From Acidobacteriaceae bacterium (GTDB taxonomy: Bacteria > Acidobacteriota > Terriglobia > Terriglobales > Acidobacteriaceae), in assembly GCA_027307045.1 (NCBI GenBank), contig DAHUXR010000003.1, positions 33,342-97,341 of the forward strand: 64,000 nucleotides of DNA, in the 5' to 3' direction. Position numbers and translations under genes: made by a program. Positions 1 to 10,100 of this stretch are shown here, in pieces. Numbering within the stretch: position 1 is the first letter of the stretch; every line of letters begins with the position of its first letter. Under the pieces are notes generated by a model that had not been told where the DNA came from, did no database searches, and saw nothing but the letters and a program-made list of their open reading frames with translations.

Positions 1-3000
1 ACAGGGAAACTCAGCCTTTGATCGGCTACTTTCTCAACACCATCGTGTATCGCCTGGATTTATCCGGCGACCCCAGTTTTCGTGAACTGTTGCAGCGCAC
101 GCGCATGACCACGCTGGAAGCAATGGCGAACTCTGACTTGCCCTTTGAGTTTCTGTTGAACAAACTCCAGGCAGAGCGTGATCCCAGCCGGGCGCCGCTG
201 GTGGATAGCTCGTATGCTTTTGGCAACGATCACAAGAAGCCGCAACCTCCCGCCGGCTTGGCATCGCTGGAAGAATTTGATGCTTTTTACCAATCAGGCT
301 GGCTGGATGTAAATCTTGGAGTGAACGATAACACCGATCACGCCGTCGTCGTTTTTGACTACCTTGTTGATCTCTTCCTGCATTCCACAGGAGAGCGGAT
401 GATGCAGCACTTCCAGCGTTTGTTCGAGCAGGCGGCGGCTGATCCGGGAAGGCGACTGAGCAACTTCCTGTTGCTCAGTGATCGTGAACAGCAACAGATT
501 CTTACGGATTGGAATGACACTGCCGCACCCTATCCCTCAACGCAGACAATTCAAAGCTGTTTTGTCTTGCAGGTTTCACGGAATGAAAGCGCCATTGCTC
601 TTCGATCACCGGAGACGGAACTGACCTACGGTGAGCTGAATAAGCGAGCCAACCGTCTTGCGCACAGGCTCATAAAGACCGGCGTGAAACCTGAAAGTGC
701 GGTGGCCATCCTGATGGAACGTTCCGTGGACATGGTAGTTGCCACGCTTGCGGTGTTGAAAGCCGGTGGCGCATATCTGCCGCTGCATTCCGCGTATCCA
801 CTTGAGCGCATGCGGCTGATCATGGAAGAGGCGGGCGCGTCGGTGCTTCTCCTTGACCGTACCACGGCAAGACGCGAGTTTGGTTACGGCGAAATCATTG
901 TGGTTGATGACCAGCCTTTTTTGGAAACGCAAGATAATGCCGACAGCGGTCCCGATATCACGGTCCATCCTGACCAACTTGCGTATGTAATCCACACTTC
1001 GGGATCCACTGGTACGCCCAAAGGCGTCGCCGTCACGCACCGCAATGTTCTCAGCCTGGCATTCGACCGTGGCTGGCGAGAGGGAAGCCTGGAAAGAGTG
1101 TTGTTTCATTCTTCCCACGCCTTTGACGCTTCAACATTTGAGATGTGGGTCCCGTTGCTGCGGGGTAAACAGGTCATCATCGCGCCGCCCGGCGAGTTGG
1201 ATAGTGCCGCTTACCGGCGTTTGTTTCAGGAAGAAAAGGTCACATCTACCTTTCTTACTGCCTCGCTTTTCAATGCGCTTGTTCAGGAGTCCCCTGGATG
1301 TTTTTCCGGTGTCCCCGAGATATGGGCGGGTGGAGATGTTGTTTCCGCCATCGCCGTCCAGCGGCTGCACGAACATTGTCCTGAGACCCTGGTGTGCAAT
1401 GGCTATGGGCCGACCGAAACGACCACATTTGCCACTCATTACGCGATCTCCAACCCAGAGAAGTTGACCGGTAATGTGCCTATCGGCAGGGCCATGGATA
1501 ACCACCAGGTTTATGTTCTGGACTCTGTTTTTAAGCCGGTTCCAGTAGGTATTCCCGGTGAGTTATTTATTGCCGGCGATGGACTAGCACGCGGATATCT
1601 GCAGCGGCCTGATTTTACGGCGGAGCGTTTTCTTCCTAATCCCTTCGGCGCGTCCGGCGGGCGTATGTATCGCACTGGAGACAGAGTGCGCTGGCGCGAA
1701 GATGGGCAGATAGAATTCCTGGGACGAACTGACCAGCAGGTCAAGCTTCGGGGTTATCGCATTGAGTTGACGGAAATAGAAGTAGCTCTGTTGGGCTGTT
1801 CCGGCGTAGGTCAGGCAGCCGTAATTATGCATTCGGACAGCAGGGGAGAGAAACGGCTGGTTGCTTATGTAGTGCCTGCTACCGGCCAAAGCCTGAATTC
1901 AGTTGAGTTGCGCGAGACCCTGGCCCGTATCTTGCCTAACTACATGGTGCCTGCCTTCATTACGGTCCTGCCTTCTCTACCTTTGAACCCAAACGGCAAG
2001 CTTGACCGCAAGAAATTGCCGGCACCTGAAGTAACCAGAAGCGGTTCAGTCCGCAGGCCCGGCACGCACGCGGAGGAAGTTCTCTGTTCCCTCATGATGC
2101 AGGTGCTGAGTGTTCACCACATCACACCGGACGATAACTTCTTCGCGCTTGGCGGCGACAGCATTTTGGCGTTTCAACTGGTCAGCCGTGCGCGGCAGGC
2201 GGGATTGATCCTCAGCTTGCGCGATGTTTTTGAACAACCGACGATTGAGGTCCTTGCGAGTATTTCTCGCGCGCAAGATGTGGTGGCTGCTGTACCCGAG
2301 GTTGGAGTAGGCGCAATGCCGCCCACTCCAATCATGTGTTGGTTCCTGGAGTCGGGTGGCACGCTGAGTCGCTTCAGCCAGTCTATTGTGTTGCAAGTCC
2401 CAGCCAATCTGGAGCGCCAGCATCTTGTAAGCGCTTTGCAGACGATGCTCGATCATCACGATGCGCTGCGCTTGCGTTTTACCGGCGCAGAGAAGCGCAG
2501 GGAAGAGTGGAGGCTGGAGGTCCAGACGCAAGGCGCAGTGCGGGCCGAATCGTGCCTGCACACCCTAGATGTGGAAGGTATCGACGATGATGGACTCAGA
2601 CAGAAAATAGCGGAGGAAGCACAAGCTGCTACAAGTCGGCTTTCTGCTGAGAGCGGACTCATGCTGCAGGCCGTATGGTTTGATGCGGGTCGCAGTTCGT
2701 CCGGACGTTTGCTGTTAATCATCCATCACTTGGCAGTAGATGGAGTGTCTTGGCGAATTCTGGCTCCAGACTTTGTGGCTGCCTATGCGGCAACAGCCGC
2801 TGGACATCCGCCAGTCCTTGAGCCATGTCCCGTCTCATTCCGTGGCTGGGCTGAACGATTAAGCCGTGAGGCGTTGGACCCAGAGCGAGTGAAGGAACTG
2901 TCTTTCTGGACTGACATGTTGAAGGACGCACAGGAACTTGTTCCCAGCCAGCAACTGGTTCGCAGCCGCGATACTGTCGGCAGCGCTCAACAGATTGCTC

Positions 3001-6000
3001 TTACGTTACCGCCAAAAGTTACTGCTCCTTTGCTGAACCGGGTCGCGGGGGCATTTCATGCGCGAATCAATGATGTGCTGCTCACCGGGCTCGTGCTTAG
3101 CATTCTGAAGTGGCGGAAAAATTCCAGTGATGGCACCTCCGTCTTGATTGATATGGAAGGCCACGGGCGCGAAAGCATTTTTGACGGTGTTGACCTTTCC
3201 CGCACGGTGGGATTTTTCACCACCATCTTTCCTGTGAATCTTGACCCCGGCAACCTGGACCTTGAGGAATCCTGGACGGGAGGTGAAGCGCTGGGAAGGG
3301 CACTCAAGTCAATCAAGGAACAGCTTCGCTCGATTCCTGACAATGGGATTGGTTACGGATTGCTGCGTTATTTGAATCCTGAAACTGCGCCGGTTTTATC
3401 CCGCTTGCCCAAGTCGCAAATTGACTTCAACTACCTGGGGCGTTTCCCGGTGACGGAAACCGCCGACTGGACGCCATCCGAATCTTTCAGCGGAGGCCTG
3501 GATCCCGAAATGGCCTTCCATCATCCATTGCAAGTTGATTCCATGGTATTAGAGCGCGCTGCCGGTCCAGAGCTGACGGCCGTCTGGACGTGGATGCCGG
3601 GAATACTTTCGGAAAAGGACGTGCGTTTAATAGCAGATGGATGGTTCCACATGCTGGAGGCGCTTGTCCAGCATAGCGAACAGCCCGGAGCGGGAGGGCT
3701 CTCTCCATCGGACGTGCCCCTGGTCACTCTCTCACAATCTGAGATTGACCGGCTTGAAAGCGAACACGGAGAGATTGAAGACATATTGCCGCTCACACCC
3801 CTGCAAGAGGGAATGCTCTTCTTTGCTTTTTATGATGCCGGTGGACCCGATATTTACAACGTCCAGATCATGCTCAGGCTGGAGGGGGCGCTCGATGAAG
3901 AAGCACTTCACGATGCAGCGAAGGCTTTGCTGAGCCGCCACAAGAATTTGTGCGTAGCTTTCGAACACAAAGATTTGGACCGGCCGGTGCAAATCATATC
4001 AAAAAATTTCTCTTTGCCTTGGGATACCGTGGACCTCTCGGCGCTTGAGCCGCAACATCGTGAGCTGAATTGGGCTGAGCTGGTGCAACGCGATCGCGTG
4101 GCCCGGTTTACTCCGAATGTTTCGCCACTGTTCCGGTTTCTTCTGGTCCGTTTTGCGCCGCAAGAATCGCGCCTGCTGATTACAACCCATCACATTCTGG
4201 TGGACGGATGGTCTGTGCCATTGATGATTCCCGAGTTGCAGACGCTCTACGAGCATCATGGCAGCGCTGCTGCCTTGCCCCGAGTCACGGCGTATCGAGA
4301 CTACCTGGCGTGGCTTGCAAGCCGGGACCGCAGTGCAGCCGAAGCTGCCTGGCGAGAAGCGCTGGCTGGACTCGAAGAGGGCACGCGGCTCAGCCCGCTG
4401 GCATCCCTAGGCGAACCCAAAATACCTGAACGAATTATTGTTGAACTTGAGGAAGAACTCACTCGGCAGCTTACGGAGCAGGCGCGCGCCCGCAATTTGA
4501 CCGTCAATACGATAGTCCAGGGCGCCTGGGCTGTTTTGCTGTCACGTCACACTGGCCGGGAGGATGTAGTGTTCGGCAGCACCGTTTCCGGACGCTCTCC
4601 GGAGATCGCGGGCGTTGAAGGCATGATTGGACTTCTGATCAACACCGTGCCCACGCGCGTAAGGCTGCGCTCCGCCGATTCATTCAACGACCTTGTTAGC
4701 CGTTTGAATCAGGAACAATCCCGACTGCTCGCTCATCAATACCTTGGATTGGTGGAGATTCAGCGCCTGACAAAGCTGCACGAATTGTTCGACACTCTGG
4801 TGGTCTTTGAGAACTTCCCCAGAGGAGAGGAAGCGGGCGCGAACGTGCAACGCTCCGGCGGTCTGCGATTCACAGTGATGGATCTAAACGATGCCGCACA
4901 TTATCCGTTAACCGTGGTGGTGGCTCCCGGCCGGCGGCTGAGCGTCTATTTTACGTATCACCCGGACCACTTCGACGCCCATTCTGTGGAACTTCTGGGC
5001 CGCCGCTTTATGCGCCTGCTTGCGGCCTATGCCACCGCTCCCGATCAACCTGTTAACTGCATCGATTTGCTCGACGCGCGCGAGCGCCGGCAGATTGTGG
5101 GGGAATTCAACCAGACACATACAGAGTATCCTCGCAACAAAACCATGATGGAATTGTTTGCGGAGCAGGTCCAGCGCCGCGGGGAAGAACTGGCGGTGGT
5201 TTGCGGCCAGGAGAAAATCAGCTATGCCGAACTGAACCGTCGTTCGAATCAACTGGGCCGCTACTTAAGGAACTTGGGCGTCGGTCCGGAAAAGCTGGTG
5301 GGCATCAGCGTCGAGCGTTCTATACACATGGTGCTCGCAATGTTGGGCATTCTTAAAGCCGGCGGAGCGTATGTCCCTATCGATCCAGCATATCCGCTGG
5401 ATCGGCTGCGCTTCATGGCGCAGGATTCTGACATTGGAGTTTGGCTGACCCAAGGACACCTGGCTCATCGCATCCCACAATTAAAAGCGCAAGTGGTCTG
5501 CCTTGATCGTGATTGGGACGAGATCGCGCAGCAAAGCGACAACAGTTTTCGAACTCAGGTATTTCCGGAAAACCTTGCCTATGTGATCTATACGTCGGGT
5601 TCGACAGGACAGCCTAAAGCGGCAGCGGTAAGCCATCGCAGCATGATTCGCCTGCTGCGCGAGACTAACTACATCCAATTTAAGGGCGATGAAGTGGTGG
5701 CCCAGACCGTCAACATGTCCTTTGATCCCTCCACATTTGAGATATGGGGAGCGTTGTTGAACGGATGCCGGCTGGCGATCATCGGCAATGAAGTGCTGCT
5801 CGATGTAGAAAGATTTGCGGCAGAAATCATAGACAAGGGTGTGCAAGTCATGTTTCTGGCAACCGCATTGTTTAACGAAGTGGGGCGACTGAAACCCACC
5901 ATGTTCAATTCGGTGAAAAGTTTGCTGTTTGGAGGGGAAGCCGTTTATCCCGTAACCGCTGCTGCCGTGCTTGAGCATGGAGGGCCGGAGCGGCTGGTGA

Positions 6001-6980
6001 ACGCCTATGGGCCTGCCGAATGCACCACATTCAGCGGTTGGTATGTCGCAAAAAAGGTAGCCAGGGATGCTGTAAGCGTACCTATCGGCAAGGCGGTCGC
6101 AAATACCCAGCTTTATGTGCTCGATCGCAACATGAACCTAGAGCCCATTGGAATCGTGGGCAAGTTGTACATCGGTGGCGAAGGGCTCGCGCGAGGCTAT
6201 TGGAAAAGGCCGGAACTAACGGCAGAGAGATTTGTTCCAGATCCTTATGGCCAACCGGGAGGACGTCTTTACATCAGTGGGGACCTTGCCCGTTGGATGG
6301 ACGATGGCAATCTGGAATTCTTTGGCCGTGAGGACAATCAGATCAAGATCCGCGGTTTCCGGGTGGAACTGAGCGAGATTGAGGTCGCGCTGCTACAGCA
6401 TGGTGGAGTGCGCAACTGTGCCGTGCTCATGAAGAGCCTGGGTAGTGGCAAGCAACTGGTGGCCTACATCTCCGGTGAAGCGAAGCTTGACGAGTTAAAG
6501 GCTTACTTGAAAGCCAAGCTGCCCGAGTACATGGTGCCCGGTATCTATGTGATCTTGCCTGAGTTACCACTGAATACCAATGGCAAAGTAGATCGCAGAG
6601 CTCTTCCGGAGGTAGAAGATAGTGTGCTCCCGGAGATAGAGGAAAGTGCTTCGGAGCCGATTACTCCTATCGAAGAGTTGCTTACGGATATTTGGAAAGA
6701 AATTCTGGGCGTGGCGCGCGTCTCAGTGCGCTCAAACTTTTACGATCTGGGCGGACACTCACTGCTGGCGCTCCGCGTAGTATCCCGGATTAATGACTAT
6801 TTCCAGACAGGGCTTTCGGTGCGTACGCTTCTTGAATATCCAGTATTGAAGGAGTTTGCACAAAGGCTGCGTTCCATTTCGACGCGTCCCGTTCTAGAAA
6901 TGGAAAAAATGGCCAGGATCGGGCTGATGGTCCGCAGGATGACACCTGATCAACGCAAAGCTGCTCTTGCGGCGCAATGA
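1..6980 (+). CDS. Nonribosomal peptide synthetase, 5'-truncated by window edge (C-A-PCP-E-C-A-PCP)
   Basis: The frame is open to the left edge and begins inside a condensation domain (IGYFLN, then DLPFEFLLNKL), so the N-terminus lies outside the window. Counting from base 18, the order is: end of a C domain (to about residue 135); A1 (about 160-660; HTSGSTGTPKG, NGYGPTETT, NGKLDRKKLP); carrier domain with LGGDSI (about 720); epimerase (about 760-1215; HHLAVDGVSWRIL, residue about 902); DL-type C domain (about 1255-1685; LPLTPLQEGML, HHILVDGWS); A2 (about 1700-2195; YTSGSTGQPK, NAYGPAECTT); carrier with LGGHSL; and a 40-residue tail. There is no thioesterase. LGGDSI followed by E and a DL-type C domain implies that the A1 residue is epimerised to D. 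Read by eye, A1 pocket residues run D-A-F-F-I-A-G-T-F, like branched aliphatic codes; A2 (D-P-F-F-L-G-A-T-F) is not assigned. It acts in the cytosol on phosphopantetheine-bound intermediates. Confidence 0.95.
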   Translation, partial: RETQPLIGYFLNTIVYRLDLSGDPSFRELLQRTRMTTLEAMANSDLPFEFLLNKLQAERDPSRAPLVDSSYAFGNDHKKPQPPAGLASLEEFDAFYQSGWLDVNLGVNDNTDHAVVVFDYLVDLFLHSTGERMMQHFQRLFEQAAADPGRRLSNFLLLSDREQQQILTDWNDTAAPYPSTQTIQSCFVLQVSRNESAIALRSPETELTYGELNKRANRLAHRLIKTGVKPESAVAILMERSVDMVVATLAVLKAGGAYLPLHSAYPLERMRLIMEEAGASVLLLDRTTARREFGYGEIIVVDDQPFLETQDNADSGPDITVHPDQLAYVIHTSGSTGTPKGVAVTHRNVLSLAFDRGWREGSLERVLFHSSHAFDASTFEMWVPLLRGKQVIIAPPGELDSAAYRRLFQEEKVTSTFLTASLFNALVQESPGCFSGVPEIWAGGDVVSAIAVQRLHEHCPETLVCNGYGPTETTTFATHYAISNPEKLTGNVPIGRAMDNHQVYVLDSVFKPVPVGIPGELFIAGDGLARGYLQRPDFTAERFLPNPFGASGGRMYRTGDRVRWREDGQIEFLGRTDQQVKLRGYRIELTEIEVALLGCSGVGQAAVIMHSDSRGEKRLVAYVVPATGQSLNSVELRETLARILPNYMVPAFITVLPSLPLNPNGKLDRKKLPAPEVTRSGSVRRPGTHAEEVLCSLMMQVLSVHHITPDDNFFALGGDSILAFQLVSRARQAGLILSLRDVFEQPTIEVLASISRAQDVVAAVPEVGVGAMPPTPIMCWFLESGGTLSRFSQSIVLQVPANLERQHLVSALQTMLDHHDALRLRFTGAEKRREEWRLEVQTQGAVRAESCLHTLDVEGIDDDGLRQKIAEEAQAATSRLSAESGLMLQAVWFDAGRSSSGRLLLIIHHLAVDGVSWRILAPDFVAAYAATAAGHPPVLEPCPVSFRGWAERLSREALDPERVKELSFWTDMLKDAQELVPSQQLVRSRDTVGSAQQIALTLPPKVTAPLLNRVAGAFHARINDVLLTGLVLSILKWRKNSSDGTSVLIDMEGHGRESIFDGVDLSRTVGFFTTIFPVNLDPGNLDLEESWTGGEALGRALKSIKEQLRSIPDNGIGYGLLRYLNPETAPVLSRLPKSQIDFNYLGRFPVTETADWTPSESFSGGLDPEMAFHHPLQVDSMVLERAAGPELTAVWTWMPGILSEKDVRLIADGWFHMLEALVQHSEQPGAGGLSPSDVPLVTLSQSEIDRLESEHGEIEDILPLTPLQEGMLFFAFYDAGGPDIYNVQIMLRLEGALDEEALHDAAKALLSRHKNLCVAFEHKDLDRPVQIISKNFSLPWDTVDLSALEPQHRELNWAELVQRDRVARFTPNVSPLFRFLLVRFAPQESRLLITTHHILVDGWSVPLMIPELQTLYEHHGSAAALPRVTAYRDYLAWLASRDRSAAEAAWREALAGLEEGTRLSPLASLGEPKIPERIIVELEEELTRQLTEQARARNLTVNTIVQGAWAVLLSRHTGREDVVFGSTVSGRSPEIAGVEGMIGLLINTVPTRVRLRSADSFNDLVSRLNQEQSRLLAHQYLGLVEIQRLTKLHELFDTLVVFENFPRGEEAGANVQRSGGLRFTVMDLNDAAHYPLTVVVAPGRRLSVYFTYHPDHFDAHSVELLGRRFMRLLAAYATAPDQPVNCIDLLDARERRQIVGEFNQTHTEYPRNKTMMELFAEQVQRRGEELAVVCGQEKISYAELNRRSNQLGRYLRNLGVGPEKLVGISVERSIHMVLAMLGILKAGGAYVPIDPAYPLDRLRFMAQDSDIGVWLTQGHLAHRIPQLKAQVVCLDRDWDEIAQQSDNSFRTQVFPENLAYVIYTSGSTGQPKAAAVSHRSMIRLLRETNYIQFKGDEVVAQTVNMSFDPSTFEIWGALLNGCRLAIIGNEVLLDVERFAAEIIDKGVQVMFLATALFNEVGRLKPTMFNSVKSLLFGGEAVYPVTAAAVLEHGGPERLVNAYGPAECTTFSGWYVAKKVARDAVSVPIGKAVANTQLYVLDRNMNLEPIGIVGKLYIGGEGLARGYWKRPELTAERFVPDPYGQPGGRLYISGDLARWMDDGNLEFFGREDNQIKIRGFRVELSEIEVALLQHGGVRNCAVLMKSLGSGKQLVAYISGEAKLDELKAYLKAKLPEYMVPGIYVILPELPLNTNGKVDRRALPEVEDSVLPEIEESASEPITPIEELLTDIWKEILGVARVSVRSNFYDLGGHSLLALRVVSRINDYFQTGLSVRTLLEYPVLKEFAQRLRSISTRPVLEMEKMARIGLMVRRMTPDQRKAALAAQ

Positions 6981-7131
6981 ACTCCCGTTTGCGCCGCGGC
7001 TTTCGTAGTGGGTCAGTTCGATGAAAGCTGGCCGCCAATATCAGCGTGCCTTTACGAGATGTTCATCGCGGCGATGAGCTGCCGCGAAGAATTGTTAGCC
7101 AAACTGAGCTACTGCCAGGTCAGGGGTGACC

Positions 7132-10100
7132 ATGAATAAACCCAACGGAATGCTGTCGGACGCAGAGCGACAGCAGATTTTCCATGAGTGGAACAACACG
7201 CATGCGGAATATCCCGAGGTGTGTATTCACGAGCTGTTTGAAGCGCAGGTAAAACGCACGCCGGAAGCCACGGCGGTGGCGTTTGGCAGCGAGAGAGTGA
7301 GCTATGCCGAGTTGAACCGGCGGGCAAACCGGCTGGCGCATTATCTGCACACGAAGGGAGTCAGGCCTGAAGAGCGAGTAGGAATATGCGCGGAGCGGGG
7401 CGTGGAAATGGTTGTGGGACTGCTGGCTGTGCTGAAAGCTGGCGGAGCTTATGTTCCTCTGGATCCAAAGTATCCAGAGGAACGGTTGCAATATATGGTG
7501 AAGGACAGCGCACCCGTGGCAGTGCTCACGCAGAGGAGCACGGACGCTTTGCTGAGAAGAATTGGGAATGGAATCAGCGTGATCGGGTTGGATGGAGTTG
7601 CGCAGAGTAGGGAAGCGGCAGAAGAAATAAATCCTGAACGCACGAGCATAAGGCTCACGCCTGGTCATTTGGCTTACGTGATTTACACTTCAGGTTCCAC
7701 CGGTGTGCCCAAGGCCGTGATGCTGGAACATCGCAATGCCGTTAACCTGATCTGCTGGGCGCACACGGTTTTTAGCGATGATGTCCTGTCGCGGACATTG
7801 TTTTCCACCTCCCTCAATTTTGATCTGGCGGTGTATGAGTGCTTTGTCCCGCTAACGTGCGGAGGCTGCATCCACGTGGTGTCCAACGCGCTGGATTTGG
7901 CGGGAGGAGGAGTGGATGTAACGCTGATCAATACGGTGCCGTCGGTGATGAAGACACTGCTGGAAGAGCGGGCGGTGCCGGCAGCGGTACAGGCAATGAA
8001 TGTCGCCGGGGAGCCGTTGCGGCGGGAACTCGTGGAAAGCATTTTCGCAGGCACGGAAGTGAAGCAGGTATGCAACCTGTATGGTCCCACGGAAACCACG
8101 ACCTACTCGACCTGGGTGAGGATGAAGCGGGAAGATGGATTCATAGCCCATATCGGAAGGCCACTGGCTAACACGCGTGTATACATTCTGGATGAAAAGA
8201 TGGATCCGGTTCCCGTGGGTGTGGAGGGCGAGATTTATATCGGCGGAGCGGGAGTGGCCCGTGGATATCTGAACCGCAATGAGCTAACGGCGGAGCGCTT
8301 TGTGCCCGACCCTTATTCGGCGCAAGCGGGCGCGCGCATGTACAAGACGGGCGATCTTGGCAGATGGCTGGCGGACGGAAACCTGGAATTTCTGGGACGG
8401 AACGACGAACAGGTGAAGGTTCGCGGGTTCCGAATCGAGCTTGGAGAGATAGCAGCGCGGCTAAAGGAGCACTCGGCGGTGGCGGAGGCAGTGATCGTTG
8501 CGCGGGAAGACGTGCCCGGAGAAAAGCATCTGGTGGCTTACTACGTTATGGACAGCGCCTGCCGCGGTAGTGAAGGGTATGGCACACGAGAGGCGCTGAA
8601 GGCCGAGCAGGTGAATGGATGGGCAACCACATACGACGCAATCTGTAACGAATGGGCTTCCGTTGCGGACCCCACGTTCAACACTGCTGGTTGGATCAGC
8701 TTCTATACCGGGCAGCCCATTGCTGCGCAAGAAATGCGCGAGTGGCTGGATGGAACAGTGAAGCGTGTTAAGGCGTTGCAGCCAAAGCGCGTTTGGGAAA
8801 TCGGCTGTGGCACGGGTATGTTGCTGTTCCGCATTGCCCCTGAGTGCGCGTTCTACCGGGGGACGGACATATCTGTGGCGGCACTGAATTTTTTGCGTCA
8901 ACAGTTGCAGCGTCCTGAACTGCACATGCCCCATGTTGTGCTGGAGCGCAAGGCCGCGCATGAATTTGGAGACATAAGCAAGCTGCAACCATTTGACCTC
9001 CTGCTCATGAACTCCGTAGTCCAGCATTTCCCCGACCTTGAGTACCTGATGACCGTTCTAGCCGGTGCGGTGGAAACGCTGGAAACAGGCGGCGCGATCT
9101 TCATAGGAGACGTGCGTAATTATTCATTGCTGGAGGCTTTTCACACTTCCGCACAACTATACGAAGCGACCGATTCCCTGAGTTGTGATGCTCTCTTGTA
9201 CCGCGTGCAAAAGAGTATCCATCAGGAAGGACAGTTGCTTATCTCTCCGGAATTCTTCACTGCATTGCCCCAGCGCCTGCCGCAAATCACCCGGGTTGAA
9301 ATCGACTTGAAACGCGGCCAGGCCCACAATGAACTCACCAGCTTTCGTTATGATGTCGTGCTTCACGTGTGTAGGCCTGTCCTGCTTTTGGAATGTCCCT
9401 GGATTGATTGGAGCGCTGAAAATTGGAGTCTGGAGCGGTTGCGTGAGATCTTGGGCCGTGACCACCCCGAGGTGCTGGGAGTTGCAGGAATTCCCGACGC
9501 TCGCGTTCAGCGCGATGTCATCGCCAGTCGAATTCTTCGTTCAGGAAATCGTCCGGCTACGGTAGGCGCACTGCGCCGGCAGTTAGAGGGCGAACGGCCA
9601 TGCGCAGTCGAGTTGGAAGATATCTGGTCACTCGAAAAGGATTTGCCTTACACCATCGAGGTCCGCTGGTCAAAAACCGGGGCTGGGCTCTGTGATGTGC
9701 TCTTCCGCAGATGTGGAAATGCCAAGAGTACGAAGCAAGCCGCAAAGGTGACGTTTCCTGGGGAAAACACGGTCTTGGGTCCGTTGCACGTTTACTCTAA
9801 TGATCCATTGAAGCCACGGCTGGCTGAAGGTCTGGTGGGCGAACTGCGTAGTTGGCTCCAGGCGAAACTTCCGGAGTATATGGTGCCGGCAGTATATGTA
9901 CAGCTCGAGCAGATGCCGCTGACAGCCAACGGGAAACTTGATCGCAAGGCGTTGCCGGCCCCCGAAGCGGATGCGTACGCGAGGCAAGCCTATGAAACTC
10001 CCCAGGGAGAGACGGAAGAGATGCTGGCGGCAATATGGTCCGAATTACTTCAGGCGAAGCGGGTCGGGCGTCGCGATAACTTTTTTGGCCTGGGTGGACA

